Source: Lysobacter firmicutimachus
Lineage (GTDB): Bacteria > Pseudomonadota > Gammaproteobacteria > Xanthomonadales > Xanthomonadaceae
Assembly (NCBI RefSeq): GCF_037027445.1
Contig: NZ_JBANDL010000002.1
Coordinates: 5,092,001 to 5,156,000 of the forward strand
Direction: 5' to 3'
DNA: 64,000 nt
Below the pieces are notes generated by a model. That model searched no databases and was not told the DNA's origin. It saw only the letters and a list, made by a program, of their open reading frames with translations. The position numbers and the translations under genes were made by a program. How positions within the stretch are numbered: the first letter of the stretch is position 1; each line of letters starts with the position of its first letter. Of this stretch, positions 51,319-60,628 are shown in pieces.

Positions 51319-52755
51319 GTGCTGGACCTGCTGCCCGCTGTTTGGCAAGACCTGCTCGCCATTCCCCACCTCGGCCTGTATCTGACGATCGGCTGGGCGG
51401 TGTACCTGGTCTGGCTGAGCCTGTGGATCGTGCTGCAGAAACGCGAGCCGGTGGCGACGATCAGCTGGTTGATCAGTCTGGCCGTGCTGCCCTACATCGG
51501 TTTCCTGATCTATTACTTCTTCGGCCCGCAGCGCATCCATCGCCAGCGCCTGCGCCGGGTGCGCGCGCGCGCCGCGCTGCCGCCGCCGCCGCCGGGACTG
51601 ACGCCGTCGCCGGAAGCGATCGAGCTGGCCAAGCTGAGCCAGGCCACCACCGGCCTGCCTCCGACCACCGCCACCGAAGCGCGCCTGCTGATCGACGGCG
51701 GCGCCAAGTACAGCGCCTTGCTCGAGGACATCGCCCAGGCGCGCGAACGCATCCATCTGGAGTACTACATCTACCAGCCCGACCGTACCGGCACGGCGCT
51801 GCGCGACGCGTTGGTCGAGCGCGCCCGCGCCGGGGTCCAGGTGCGGCTGCTGTTGGACGCGGTCGGCTCGGGCCAGACCAGCAACCACTTCGTCCGCCCG
51901 CTGATCGAGGCCGGCGCCGAGGTGGCCTGGTTCCACCCGATGAAGCTGCGCTGGTTCTGGCGCCGGCCGTGGCTGAACCTGCGCACCCACCGCAAGATCG
52001 TGGTGATCGACGGCCGCATCGGCTACACCGGCGGCATCAACATCACCGACGAGGAAGACGAGCGCCTGCGCCAGGACGCGTACCGCGACCTGCATCTGCG
52101 CCTGGAGGGCGACGTGGTGCGCGAGCTGGAACTGGTGTTCGCCGAAGACTGGTGCTACGCCACCGGCCAGCCGCCGCTGCGCCTGCATCACCTGGCGCCG
52201 CAACCGGGCGGCATCGCCTCGCAGGTGGTCACCTCCGGGCCGGATTCGTCGTGGGAGGCGATCCACCGCGTCCACGTCGGCGCCATCCATGCCGCGCGCA
52301 AGCGGGTGTGGCTGGTGACGCCATACTTCGTGCCCGGCGAGGCCGCGCGCATGGCCCTGACCTCGGCCGCGTTGGGCGGCCTGGACGTGCGCCTGCTGGT
52401 GCCCAAGCTCAGCGACAGCCGCCTGGTCACCTACGCGGCACGCTCCTACTTCGACGAGCTGCTCGACGCCGGGGTCAAGATCCACGAGTACGGGCCGCGC
52501 ATGCTGCACACCAAGGCGTTGTTGTGCGACGACGAGTTCGCGATCGTCGGCAGCGCCAATTTCGACCACCGCAGCTTCCGCCTGAACTTCGAGATCTCGG
52601 TGATGTTCTACAACGCCGGCCTGGCCGGCGAGCTGGCGGCGCTCATTCAGGAGGAGTGCTCGCGGGCGCCGCGAGTGCGCGCCGACCGCAACCGCTCGCT
52701 GTGGCGGACCCGCCTGCCGGAAGCCCTGGCGCGCCTGGTGTCGCCGTTGCTCTAG
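51319..52755 (+). CDS. cls: Cardiolipin synthase (phospholipase D-type)
   Basis: 478 residues: two N-terminal membrane helices (LYLTIGWAVYLVWLSLWIVL and ATISWLISLAVLPYIGFLIYYFF), a basic loop, then two HKD motifs, H224-R-K in HRKIVVIDG and H397-T-K in HTKALLCDDEFAIVGSANFDHRSF. This is the bacterial cardiolipin-synthase layout (ClsA type), joining two phosphatidylglycerol molecules in the inner membrane. The start is GTG at 51319 with a GGAG site about 11 bases upstream. A TAGCCTAGCG sequence near 51264 is a plausible -10. Confidence 0.94.
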   Translation: MLDLLPAVWQDLLAIPHLGLYLTIGWAVYLVWLSLWIVLQKREPVATISWLISLAVLPYIGFLIYYFFGPQRIHRQRLRRVRARAALPPPPPGLTPSPEAIELAKLSQATTGLPPTTATEARLLIDGGAKYSALLEDIAQARERIHLEYYIYQPDRTGTALRDALVERARAGVQVRLLLDAVGSGQTSNHFVRPLIEAGAEVAWFHPMKLRWFWRRPWLNLRTHRKIVVIDGRIGYTGGINITDEEDERLRQDAYRDLHLRLEGDVVRELELVFAEDWCYATGQPPLRLHHLAPQPGGIASQVVTSGPDSSWEAIHRVHVGAIHAARKRVWLVTPYFVPGEAARMALTSAALGGLDVRLLVPKLSDSRLVTYAARSYFDELLDAGVKIHEYGPRMLHTKALLCDDEFAIVGSANFDHRSFRLNFEISVMFYNAGLAGELAALIQEECSRAPRVRADRNRSLWRTRLPEALARLVSPLL

Positions 52756-52918
52756 CCGGTTGTGCCGCCGGTCGCATCCGGGCCCGGGCTCGGCTGCTGC
52801 CGCCATCGCCCCGCGCTACACTCGAACTGGACCCGCCCGGTCGCCGCACGGCCGGGGTCGGGCGGCCGGACCGCCGCACCGGTTCGGAGTCGGAGACTAC
52901 GTCAGGGAGTACGCCGCA

Positions 52919-53185
52919 ATGCCTTGGGTTTATCTGCTGCTGGCCGCCGCCGCCTTCGTGCTGGCGCTGAAGACCAATTCGCCGGCGATCCTCGCGGTCA
53001 GTCTGCTGGCCGCGCTCGGCTTGATGATCGCGGGCGTGATGAGCCTGCTGGCGCGGCGCCTGGACAACACCAGCCGCGACGTCTCGGTCATCATCGATCC
53101 GGTCGAGCTGCGCCGCCTGCGCGAGCAGGCCGAAGCGCGCAAGCTGGCCGCCGCGGCCACGCAGCCGGAAAACACGCCGCGTTGA
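52919..53185 (+). CDS. Small membrane protein, 88 aa
   Basis: Two adjacent transmembrane helices (WVYLLLAAAAFVLALKT and ILAVSLLAALGLMIAGVMSLLARRL) are followed by a charged cytoplasmic tail (VIIDPVELRRLREQAEARKLAAA). No motif identifies a function. The frame has normal coding bias and sits between cls and pdxJ on the same strand, so it may be part of one transcript with pdxJ. Confidence 0.65.
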   Translation: MPWVYLLLAAAAFVLALKTNSPAILAVSLLAALGLMIAGVMSLLARRLDNTSRDVSVIIDPVELRRLREQAEARKLAAAATQPENTPR

Positions 53186-53291
53186 GTTCCGGCGCGGCCC
53201 GGCGCCGCGCCGCGCGGTTTCTCCGCCGCATCCCGCCGCACTTCCCGAGCCGATGCTCGCCGCGACGCAGCCGGCGGGTTAGGCTGTGCGC

Positions 53292-54047
53292 ATGACCGTA
53301 CTCAGCGTCAACGTCAACAAGATCGCCGTGCTGCGCAACTCGCGCGGCGGCGCGGAACCCGACGTCGTGCGCGCGGCGCGCGCCTGCCTGGACGCCGGCG
53401 CCCACGGCATCACCGTGCATCCACGCCCCGACGCCCGCCATATCCGCGCCGACGACGTGTACGCGCTAGCCGAACTGACCCGCGCGTACGGCGTGGAATT
53501 CAACATCGAAGGCAATCCCTTCGCGCCGCCGCGCGAAGGCTATCCGGGCCTGCTGACCTTGTGCGAGCGCACTCGCCCGGCGCAGGCGACCCTGGTGCCG
53601 GACGGCGACGACCAGCTCACCTCCGACCACGGTTTCGACTTCATCCGCGATGCCGAACCCCTGCGTCCGCGCATCGCCGAACTGCGCGCGCTCGGCTGCC
53701 GGGTCAGCGTGTTCGCCGATGCCGACCGCGCCGGCATCGAACTGGCCGCCGCGCTCGGCGCCGACCGGGTCGAGCTGTACACCGGTCCGTATGCCGAAGC
53801 CTACGCCGACGGTCGCGCCGAATCGGCGGTCGCCGCTTTCGCCGCCGCCGCGCGCCGCGCCCAGGCCGCCGGCCTGGGCGTCAATGCCGGCCACGACCTC
53901 AGCCAGGCCAACCTCGGCGCCTTCCTGCGCGGCGTACCGAACGTGCTCGAGGTGTCGATCGGCCACGCTCTGATCGGCGAGGCCTTGTACGAAGGCCTCG
54001 ACGCGACCGTGCGCGGGTATCTGCGGGTGATCGCCGAAGCCGCCTGA
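53292..54047 (+). CDS. pdxJ: Pyridoxine 5'-phosphate synthase
   Basis: 251 residues with the PdxJ landmarks: [59 protein letters not shown] and [13 protein letters not shown], and a C-terminal [16 protein letters not shown]. It joins 1-deoxyxylulose 5-phosphate and 3-hydroxy-1-aminoacetone phosphate to make pyridoxine phosphate in vitamin B6 synthesis. I chose ATG 53292; an in-frame GTG lies 6 bases earlier. The neighbour on the opposite strand is the Ton energy operon, as in Xanthomonas. Confidence 0.97.
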   Translation: MTVLSVNVNKIAVLRNSRGGAEPDVVRAARACLDAGAHGITVHPRPDARHIRADDVYALAELTRAYGVEFNIEGNPFAPPREGYPGLLTLCERTRPAQATLVPDGDDQLTSDHGFDFIRDAEPLRPRIAELRALGCRVSVFADADRAGIELAAALGADRVELYTGPYAEAYADGRAESAVAAFAAAARRAQAAGLGVNAGHDLSQANLGAFLRGVPNVLEVSIGHALIGEALYEGLDATVRGYLRVIAEAA

Positions 54048-54081
54048 TTGCGGCCGCTGTAGCGGCCGCGAACCGCCTTGG

Positions 54082-54244
54082 GTAGGAACGGCGCAAGCCG
54101 CGACCAACCGCCGCGGTGCACGCAAGCGCCGTAACCGAAGCTCGGTCCTATGGGTGCTTTCCCCAACCGCATCGCCCAGCCCGACTTCGGTCGCTTGCGT
54201 GGTATTCGACCGCTCCGATCGTCGCGGCTCACGCCGCTCCTACA
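54082..54244. repeat. Inverted pair of REP elements
   Basis: GTAGGAACGGCGCAAGCCGCGACC (54082-54105, with the CAACCG extension) faces GTCGCGGCTCACGCCGCTCC at 54221-54244. They occupy most of the 270-base gap between the convergent pdxJ and exbD-like genes. Confidence 0.82.
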
Positions 54245-54271
54245 AGGGAGGCCGCGAATCGCTGCGAACGA

Positions 54272-54297
54272 CGACGGCCGCGCGATGGCGGCCGTCG
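54272..54297. other. Perfect hairpin after the distal exbD gene
   Basis: CGACGGCCGC (54272-54281), 6-base loop, GCGGCCGTCG (54288-54297), about 20 bases past the stop on the minus strand. It has no T-run, so it may stabilise or pause the transcript rather than terminate it. Confidence 0.5.
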
Positions 54298-54317
54298 CGT
54301 ACCGGGGGTGCGCGGGC

Positions 54318-54728
54318 TCAGCGCGTCGGCGTAGAAATGTTCTCGATCCCGCTGTCCTGCGCAGCCGACAGGGCCTGGGCGAAGCTCTGGTAGTCGGCGT
54401 CGGCATTGGCCGCGATTTCGAGCACGGTGTCCGGCGCACTGCGCGCCAGCGACGTCAGCGCCGCCGGCAGTTCGTTCGCGGCCAAGCTGCGGCCGTCGAG
54501 CTCGAAACCGCCGTCCTGACGCACCATCAGGCTGGCCTTGGGCGGAGGTTCGACGCTGGTACCTCCGGGCACCGGCAGGCCGAGGTCGATGTTTCCGGTC
54601 AGCGCCGGCGCGGTGACCATGAAGATGATCAGCAACACCAACATGACGTCGACCAGGGGGGTGACGTTGATTTCGGCGACCGGCGCATCGCCGGCGTAAG
54701 CGGAAGCGGAGAACGCGGAACCGGCCAT
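54318..54728 (-). CDS. ExbD/TolR-family protein (third ExbD paralogue)
   Basis: 136 residues: short N-terminus, one transmembrane helix following the ExbD motif [24 protein letters not shown] (the membrane Asp is the proton-channel residue), and a periplasmic domain (KASLMVRQDGGFELDGRSLAANELPAAL) ending near SGIENI. It has its own GGAGGTG ribosome site and lies beyond a strong terminator, so it is probably transcribed separately from the tonB-exbB-exbD cluster. Its periplasmic part is shorter and less like that of the other two. Confidence 0.88.
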   Translation of the reverse strand: MAGSAFSASAYAGDAPVAEINVTPLVDVMLVLLIIFMVTAPALTGNIDLGLPVPGGTSVEPPPKASLMVRQDGGFELDGRSLAANELPAALTSLARSAPDTVLEIAANADADYQSFAQALSAAQDSGIENISTPTR

Positions 54729-55047
54729 ATGCACCTCCATCCTGGGCGGGCTGCCCGCATTTACGTTAGGCCGGTCACACGGCGTAATGCAAGCCGATCT
54801 CATTCCGATCGAGCGCGAGCGGAGCGCCCGGCCGGATCGGGCTGCCGCCCGCCCCCGGAACATCGCGGCACCGCGAACGCCTACCGATCGATCCTGTGCC
54901 GCTCGGCACGCTGCGCCGGTGCGCACATGCGGCGCGTCGTGGCGCGGAAGCGGCGGCGGCGTTGCGGGCCGTCGCCACGCCGCAAAAAAAAACGCCGCCC
55001 AAGCGGGCGGCGTTTCACGACGGTAAGCGTCGGTTTCGGCGTAGAGC
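54729..55047. other. Gap between the distal exbD-like gene and the tonB-exbB-exbD operon
   Basis: About 320 bases holding the terminator at 54984-55015 and, to its left, the promoter of the separate exbD-like gene; no gene found. The region contains long arginine-rich open frames that have no protein-like features. Confidence 0.6.
54984..55015 (-). terminator. Intrinsic terminator of the tonB-exbB-exbD-exbD operon
   Basis: Perfect 11-bp stem (AAACGCCGCCC / GGGCGGCGTTT, 54990-55000 and 55005-55015), loop AAGC. Read on the minus strand the stem is followed by a run of T (complement of A at 54984-54992). Confidence 0.9.
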
Positions 55048-55461
<414 letters not shown>

Positions 55462-55476
55462 GTCTCTTGTCTCCGA

Positions 55477-55893
55477 TTAGCGTTCTTTGATCGCGACGAA
55501 ACCGACTTTGCGCATGCCCTGCTTCTGCGCCACCGTGACCACGCTGTTGACGATGCGGTACTTGGCGGTGCGGTCGCCGCGGACGTTGATCTGCGGCTGC
55601 GGGGTCTTCTGCGCTTCGACCGAAAGACGGCTTTCCAGCTGATCCATGGTGACGGGCTCGTCGTTCCAGTAGATCGAGCCGTTCTCCTGGATGGCCAGGG
55701 TGATCGGCGGCGTCTTCGGCGCCTCCTCGGGCTTGGCGAGATTGGCTTCGGGCAGTTTGATTTCGACCTTATGGGTCATCAGCGGTGCGGTGATCATGAA
55801 GATGATCAGCAGCACCAGCATCACGTCCACCAGGGGCGTGACGTTGATGGTGGCCATCGGGCCGCCGCTGTCGTTGCCTGCACTAAAGGCCAT
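55477..55893 (-). CDS. exbD: ExbD proton-channel protein
   Basis: 138 residues: [26 protein letters not shown] with the channel Asp, then a periplasmic domain (HKVEIKLPEANLAKPEEAPKTPPITLAIQENGSIYWNDEPVTMDQLESRL) that ends RKVGFVAIKER. It follows exbB by 43 bases. Together with ExbB it drives TonB. Confidence 0.95.
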   Translation of the reverse strand: MAFSAGNDSGGPMATINVTPLVDVMLVLLIIFMITAPLMTHKVEIKLPEANLAKPEEAPKTPPITLAIQENGSIYWNDEPVTMDQLESRLSVEAQKTPQPQINVRGDRTAKYRIVNSVVTVAQKQGMRKVGFVAIKER

Positions 55894-55936
55894 GTCCGAA
55901 CTCCAACTACGCTATTGAGAAGGCTAGGTGGTGCTA

Positions 55937-56686
55937 TTAGCGCTTGCCGGCCACTTCGCCGACGCGCGAGCCGGTAGCGAAGAAGTCGTGCAGGTCGTGC
56001 GCGAAGGTGTCGAACTTGTTGTTCGTGACACGGTTCAGACGCACGAAGAAGTTGTAGGCGAGCACGGCCGGGATCGCGACGAACAGACCGATCGCGGTCA
56101 TGATCAGCGCTTCACCCACCGGGCCGGCCACGGCCTGGATCGAGGACTCGCCCGAGGCGCCCAGACGCAGCAGGGCGTGGTAGATGCCCCACACGGTGCC
56201 GAGCAGACCGACGAACGGAGCGGTCGAACCGACGGTGGCGAGCACGGTCAGACCGGCTTCCAGGCGCGAGCTCTCGCGGGTGACGGCCTGGCGCAGGGCG
56301 CGGTCGACGAACTCCGAGCGGTTCAGCGACTCGACCAGACGCGAGCCTTCGTGGCGCTGGTGGTGAGCGGCGGCCTGGGCGGCGTCGAGGGCGATCTTGG
56401 AGAACGGCTCGCTGCGCGGCTGCTCTTCCATGTAACGGATCGCGTCCTGGGCGTTCGGGGTTTCCCAGAACGTGCTGACGACGCGGTCCGACGAACCGCG
56501 CAGGCGCAGATTCTTAACGAAATTGATGACGATCCAGTAAACCGACAGAACCGACATCAGCGTGAGCGTGATGAACACGATCCAGCCGACGAGGTCGAAG
56601 TTCTGCAACAGATGCGAAAAGCTCATCTGCTGGAGCGCTTCAGCGTTGGAGCCTCCGGCGGCGGCGGTGGTGGTTTGCTGCAGCAT
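55937..56686 (-). CDS. exbB: ExbB proton-channel protein
   Basis: 249 residues with three membrane helices: VGWIVFITLTLMSVLSVYWIVINFV, VLATVGSTAPFVGLLGTVWGIYHAL (containing the MotA/TolQ/ExbB signature TAPFVGLLGTVWGI), and VGEALIMTAIGLFVAIPAVLAYNFFVRL. A long cytoplasmic loop sits between helices 1 and 2. It forms the pentameric channel around ExbD. Located between tonB and exbD in one operon. Confidence 0.96.
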   Translation of the reverse strand: MLQQTTTAAAGGSNAEALQQMSFSHLLQNFDLVGWIVFITLTLMSVLSVYWIVINFVKNLRLRGSSDRVVSTFWETPNAQDAIRYMEEQPRSEPFSKIALDAAQAAAHHQRHEGSRLVESLNRSEFVDRALRQAVTRESSRLEAGLTVLATVGSTAPFVGLLGTVWGIYHALLRLGASGESSIQAVAGPVGEALIMTAIGLFVAIPAVLAYNFFVRLNRVTNNKFDTFAHDLHDFFATGSRVGEVAGKR

Positions 56687-56784
56687 GACGCTTACCTTTG
56701 AATGTCGTGGAAAGGAAGAAAGGTTTTACGTGGAACTAACGCAACGACTAGCTGTCGAACAACTAGCTGTCCAACCGAACCCGA

Positions 56785-57462
56785 TCAGTTCGGCGGGACG
56801 AAATCCACGGGTACGCGGACGCGGCTGGCGACCGGTTGACCGTTGCGCACTTCGGGGTTGAAGCGCCACTTGCGGGCGGCATCCATGGCTGCGCGGTCCA
56901 GATTGCGATTGCGGCTGGACTTTTCGACCTGCACGTCCAGCACGTTGCCTTGGGCGTCGATGCTGATCACGAGGACTACGGTGCCGCCCACGCCCTGGCG
57001 GGCTTCGGTCGGCGGGTACTTCGGCGGGTTCAACCGGCGCGAGGACGGGTCGACGCTGGAACCGATGTCGCTGGCGACCTGCGGCGGCGCGGGCGGAGCC
57101 GGCGGCGGCGCGGGCGGATCGATCGGGCTCGGGTCCAGGTTCTCGACCGGCGGCTGATCCGGCGGCGGAGGCGTCGGGGTCGGGCGCGGCGGAGACAGCT
57201 CCTTCGGGGGCTGCTTGATCTCCTTCGGCGGCTCCGGCGGCGGCGGCGGCGGCGGCGGGGGCGGCGGCGGCGGCTTGATGATGTTCACCATCGTCACCTG
57301 CTCTTCCTCCTGCTGTTGGGCAGGCGGCGTCATTGGGGCCAGCAACAACAGGAGCGCCGCGGCATGCACGGCGATCGCGCAGGTGATACCGGCAATGCGT
57401 GCCCAGTTCAATCCTTCGCGGTCGTCATCATTCCTAACTTGGAGTTCGAGGTCTTGCGTCAT
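56785..57462 (-). CDS. tonB: TonB energy-transducing protein
   Basis: 225 residues. One N-terminal membrane helix (IAGITCAIAVHAAALLLLLAP), a proline-rich linker with an uninterrupted run of 13 prolines followed by PEPPKEIKQPPKE and PPRPTPTPPPPDQPP, and a C-terminal domain with the TonB YP motif (PKYPPTEARQGVGGTVVLVISIDAQGNVLDVQVEKSSRNRNLDRAAMDAARKWRFNP). It carries inner-membrane energy to outer-membrane receptors. The ATG at 57462 (MTQDLELQV) was chosen; an in-frame ATG is 48 bases upstream. A probable -10 (TATATGCTAG, minus strand, about 57551-57560) precedes it. Confidence 0.95.
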   Translation of the reverse strand: MTQDLELQVRNDDDREGLNWARIAGITCAIAVHAAALLLLLAPMTPPAQQQEEEQVTMVNIIKPPPPPPPPPPPPPEPPKEIKQPPKELSPPRPTPTPPPPDQPPVENLDPSPIDPPAPPPAPPAPPQVASDIGSSVDPSSRRLNPPKYPPTEARQGVGGTVVLVISIDAQGNVLDVQVEKSSRNRNLDRAAMDAARKWRFNPEVRNGQPVASRVRVPVDFVPPN

Positions 57463-57608
57463 GCCGTCAGCTCGGGAGGTGTTTCCGGACGCCGGGGCGC
57501 CGCGGGCCATCGTTCGGTTCCTGCAACCGTTTCCAGTCGCGGGAACCTCCTAGCATATACCAAACCGCGTCACAGGTTCCAAGCGCGGATGGTCATCTCT
57601 TCGCCGAA

Positions 57609-58835
57609 TTATTTGCTTTTCAGCGCGAGAATCTTGTTGGCGTCGTCGGGCTTCTTCACGCCCTTGGCGATCGCCTGCTTGGCGGCTTCCTTGGCCTCGG
57701 GAATGCGGTCTTCCTGCCACAGCACGCGGGCGAGATTCAGGTACGTCTCACCGTCCGGTGCGAGCGGGGCCGCTTTCTTGTACGCATCGATCGACTTCGC
57801 CGACTGCTCGGAGAAGTAGTAGGACTGGGCCAGGGCCACGTAGGCCTGGTAGTCCGGCTTGAGGATGCCCTTTTCCAGGCCCTCGTTGATCACCGTCGCC
57901 GCTTCCTTTTCCTTGCCGTCGAGGTTCAGGTAGGTCGCGTAGAGCTGGCGGTAGTCCTTGTCTTCGGTGAACTGCCCGGCGGCGCGCAGCTTCTCGAGCA
58001 CGGCGGCGGCCTTGTCGAGCTGGTCGGCCTGCGAGTAGACCGCGGCGACGTTCATCTGCGCGCGCTTGTCGCCCGGGTTCTTGGCCGCGAGCGCTTCGGC
58101 GATCTTGGCCGCTTCGGCGCCCTGGTTGTTTTCCATGTAGCTGGCCATCAGCAGCTGCTGCCATTCGCCCTTGGGTTCCGGCGAACCGTCGATGGCCTGC
58201 TTGATGACCTTGGCCGCATCGGCGAAGCGGTCCATGCGGTACAGCGCATTGCCCTTGACGATCAGGTGCTCGGGCTTGGTGCTCTTGGTTTCGGCGAGGA
58301 AGCGATCCATGGTCGCCAGCGAATCGGCGTACTGGTCTTCCTGCAGCTGCAGCTGCGCCATCATGAACATCGAGTTGAAATGGCCGTTGTTGTCCAGGCC
58401 ATTGAGTTCGATCGCCTGCTTGAGGTAAGCGATCGCGCCCTTGCTGTCGTCGGCGTCGTAGGCCAGCTGCGCGCCGATCTGCGCGGCGAACGAACGCTCA
58501 TAGGCGTTGAGCGCGGTGTTGGCGAGGATCTCGTCGGCCGCGGCGCGCGCTTCGGTGGACTTCTCCTTGTCGTAGAAGTCCATCATCTTCTGCAGCTTGG
58601 CGCCGCCCTTCGAGGAGGCCTTGGCTTCCGGCGCGGTGCGGGTCGCGTTCGGATAGCTGTTTTCGGCCTTGGCCTGCGAACCGCCGCTCTTGCGTTCGTT
58701 GTCCTTGGCGGCGCGGCGCTGGGCGCTGCGCTCGGAGGCGGTCTGGGCGTTGACCTGGGACACGGCGCCGAACACGAGCACCGCGCCGATGGCGGCGGCG
58801 AGCAGGGTGTTGCGACGACTGGTTTGCTTGTTCAT
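57609..58835 (-). CDS. Exported tetratricopeptide-repeat protein
   Basis: 408 residues: signal peptide (TLLAAAIGAVLVFGAVSQVNAQ), a charged low-complexity stretch (SERSAQRRAAKDNERKSGGSQAKAEN), then a chain of TPR helices such as AQLAYDADDSKGAIAYLKQAIEL, GNALYRMDRFADAAKVIKQAIDGS, NVAAVYSQADQLDKAAAVLEKLRAA and VALAQSYYFSEQSAKSIDAYKKAAPLA. It is periplasmic and likely a scaffold. It ends 146 bases before tonB on the same strand, so link to the Ton system is only positional. Confidence 0.9.
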   Translation of the reverse strand: MNKQTSRRNTLLAAAIGAVLVFGAVSQVNAQTASERSAQRRAAKDNERKSGGSQAKAENSYPNATRTAPEAKASSKGGAKLQKMMDFYDKEKSTEARAAADEILANTALNAYERSFAAQIGAQLAYDADDSKGAIAYLKQAIELNGLDNNGHFNSMFMMAQLQLQEDQYADSLATMDRFLAETKSTKPEHLIVKGNALYRMDRFADAAKVIKQAIDGSPEPKGEWQQLLMASYMENNQGAEAAKIAEALAAKNPGDKRAQMNVAAVYSQADQLDKAAAVLEKLRAAGQFTEDKDYRQLYATYLNLDGKEKEAATVINEGLEKGILKPDYQAYVALAQSYYFSEQSAKSIDAYKKAAPLAPDGETYLNLARVLWQEDRIPEAKEAAKQAIAKGVKKPDDANKILALKSK

Positions 58836-58979
58836 GACACACCTCGAGGGGCTGAGCGGCCGCAGGCCCGGGGCCTCGCGGAGGAACGGCGCAAGGCCAA
58901 GGGGCCGCCAAGCTATCAGAAACCTGGGCCGGCGCGATACAGGTTCCAGCCGCCAAAAATCGTCAATAACGAATACTTA

Positions 58980-59783
58980 TCAACCACACTTGGGCGTACG
59001 GCCGGCCGCGCGGGCCTGCTCGTAGGTGGGTATCAGGGCGCCCGCGCGTGCACCCAATTCGTGGATGCGCGATTGCGGGTCGGGATGGGTCGACAGCCAT
59101 TGCGGCGGGCGCGAGGTGCTCGCCGCGATCATGTTCTGCCACAGGTTCACCGCTTGCCGCGGGTCGTAGCCGGCCTGCGCCATCAATCGCTGGCCGACCA
59201 CGTCGGCTTCGGTTTCCTGGGTGCGCGAACCCGGCAGCAGGAAGGCGGTCTGCAAAGCCGCGCCGCCGAGCTGGTTGGCGGTGCTGGCCATGCCTTCGCC
59301 GTAACGCGCGCCGACCAGGCCGCCGAGCACGCCGAGGCCGATCTGCGCGCCCATCTGGCGGGTGATGCGCTCGTCGTGATGGCGCGAAACCACGTGGCCG
59401 ATTTCGTGCGCGATCACCGCGGCGAGCTGATCCTGATTGCGCGCGACGGTGAAGATGCCGGTGTTCACGCCGACCTTGCCGCCCGGCAGGGCGAAGGCAT
59501 TGGGCGAATCGTCGACGAACAAGGCCACGTCCCAGCTCGCCTGCCAGCCCTGCGGCAACTGCCGGGTGATCGAGTTGACCACGCAGCGCACGTAGGCGTT
59601 CTGGCGTGCATCGCCGCTGAGGCGTTGCTTGCTCTTGGCTTCGGCGAAGGCCTTGGCGCCCATCAGGTCGAGCTGTTCCTGCGATACCGCGCCGACCCGC
59701 TGGGTGCGCCCGGTCGGCGAAGTCGTGGTGGCGCAGGCAGCGACGACGGCGGCGATCGACAGGCCGAGCAGGATGCGTTTCAT
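58980..59783 (-). CDS. M48-family zinc metalloprotease, lipoprotein
   Basis: 267 residues with a lipobox (AAVVAACATTT), so membrane-anchored in the periplasm. The active-site HEIGH (126-130) lies in AAVIAHEIGHVVSRHHDERI, the third zinc ligand is E190 in RTQETEADVVGQRL, and the DDSPNAFALPGGKVGV stretch is typical of LoiP/YggG-like M48B proteases. It acts in envelope quality control. Placed between the CPBP protease and TPR genes on the same strand. Confidence 0.94.
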   Translation of the reverse strand: MKRILLGLSIAAVVAACATTTSPTGRTQRVGAVSQEQLDLMGAKAFAEAKSKQRLSGDARQNAYVRCVVNSITRQLPQGWQASWDVALFVDDSPNAFALPGGKVGVNTGIFTVARNQDQLAAVIAHEIGHVVSRHHDERITRQMGAQIGLGVLGGLVGARYGEGMASTANQLGGAALQTAFLLPGSRTQETEADVVGQRLMAQAGYDPRQAVNLWQNMIAASTSRPPQWLSTHPDPQSRIHELGARAGALIPTYEQARAAGRTPKCG

Positions 59784-59853
59784 TGAAGATTCCCCGTAGC
59801 GATGGACTTTTGTAGCCCTGCCCGGATTAACCGATCGTCAACGGCGGGATCGC

Positions 59854-60543
59854 TCAGGCGCCGGCCGTCAGCAGGGCCGCACCGGCAATCAGGTTGTTGA
59901 GCACGTGCGCGGCATATGCGGTCCACAGGCTGCCGGTTTGCCGGTACACCCAGGCGAACGCGGCGCCCATGAAGGCATACACGGCCCACAGCAGCAGCAT
60001 GCCGACGCCGTGGCTGGCGCCGAGGCCGGGCGGTTCGTGGACCAGTGCGAAAGCGAGCGAGCTCAGCGCCATGCCGAGCCCGGGGCGGCCGGCGGCCCAC
60101 AATCGGCCGAACAACACGCGCCGGAACAGCAGCTCTTCGTAGGCCGGCGCGATCAGCGCGGCGAACAGCAGCAACAGCAACGGATGATTGCGGATCGCCT
60201 CGCCGAGCACGGCATTGCTCGGCCGCATCTCGATCTGCCACGACTGTGCCGCCAGGCCCACAAGCGCGCTGAAGCCGACGCAGGCGATGACGGTCAAAGC
60301 GACCCAGCTGTAGGTCCAGGGATTTCGCCAAGCCTGCAGCGAGGCGCGGCGTTCGGCGCGGCTGGCGGGCCGGCGCAGGGCATAGACCAGCACCGCGGCC
60401 AGGCCGGTCGCGACCAGACTCAGCGCGATCGCCGCCCCGGGTCCGGGCATGGCCCGATCGGGCGGAACGCCCTGCAGGCCTAAGACGAAAGTCCAAGCCA
60501 CGCCGCCAATCAGGGCAAAGGCGAGCAGGGCGGCGATCGCCAA
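59854..60543 (-). CDS. CPBP-family intramembrane metalloprotease (start uncertain)
   Basis: About 229 residues from a TTG. Helices end with the CPBP motifs: [15 protein letters not shown] (Glu-Glu-x3-Arg), [10 protein letters not shown] (His) and HVLNN (His-x3-Asn). CAAX-protease/bacteriocin-processing members cut within membranes. No ATG or GTG exists in frame between the end of gyrB and this point, and the frame is open back to a TGA inside the 3' end of gyrB; either TTG at 60543 or a CTG upstream is used. The first helix ([23 protein letters not shown]) supports a start near here. Confidence 0.8.
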   Translation of the reverse strand: MAIAALLAFALIGGVAWTFVLGLQGVPPDRAMPGPGAAIALSLVATGLAAVLVYALRRPASRAERRASLQAWRNPWTYSWVALTVIACVGFSALVGLAAQSWQIEMRPSNAVLGEAIRNHPLLLLLFAALIAPAYEELLFRRVLFGRLWAAGRPGLGMALSSLAFALVHEPPGLGASHGVGMLLLWAVYAFMGAAFAWVYRQTGSLWTAYAAHVLNNLIAGAALLTAGA

Positions 60544-60628
60544 AAACAGGTCGATCGCGAAGCCGCCGAGCCCGGCGAGCAGGGTCGGCGGAGTCGACAG
60601 GGCCGGCGCGGAGGCGTCGGCCAGGGGC

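Noticed and set aside
54272..54297. Intrinsic terminator of the distal exbD gene
   Set aside because: Perfect stem but no T-run on either strand; listed only as a hairpin.
57235..57273. Frameshift or assembly error at the proline run in tonB
   Set aside because: Thirteen in-frame prolines fit the normal TonB linker and the frame continues cleanly into the C-terminal domain.
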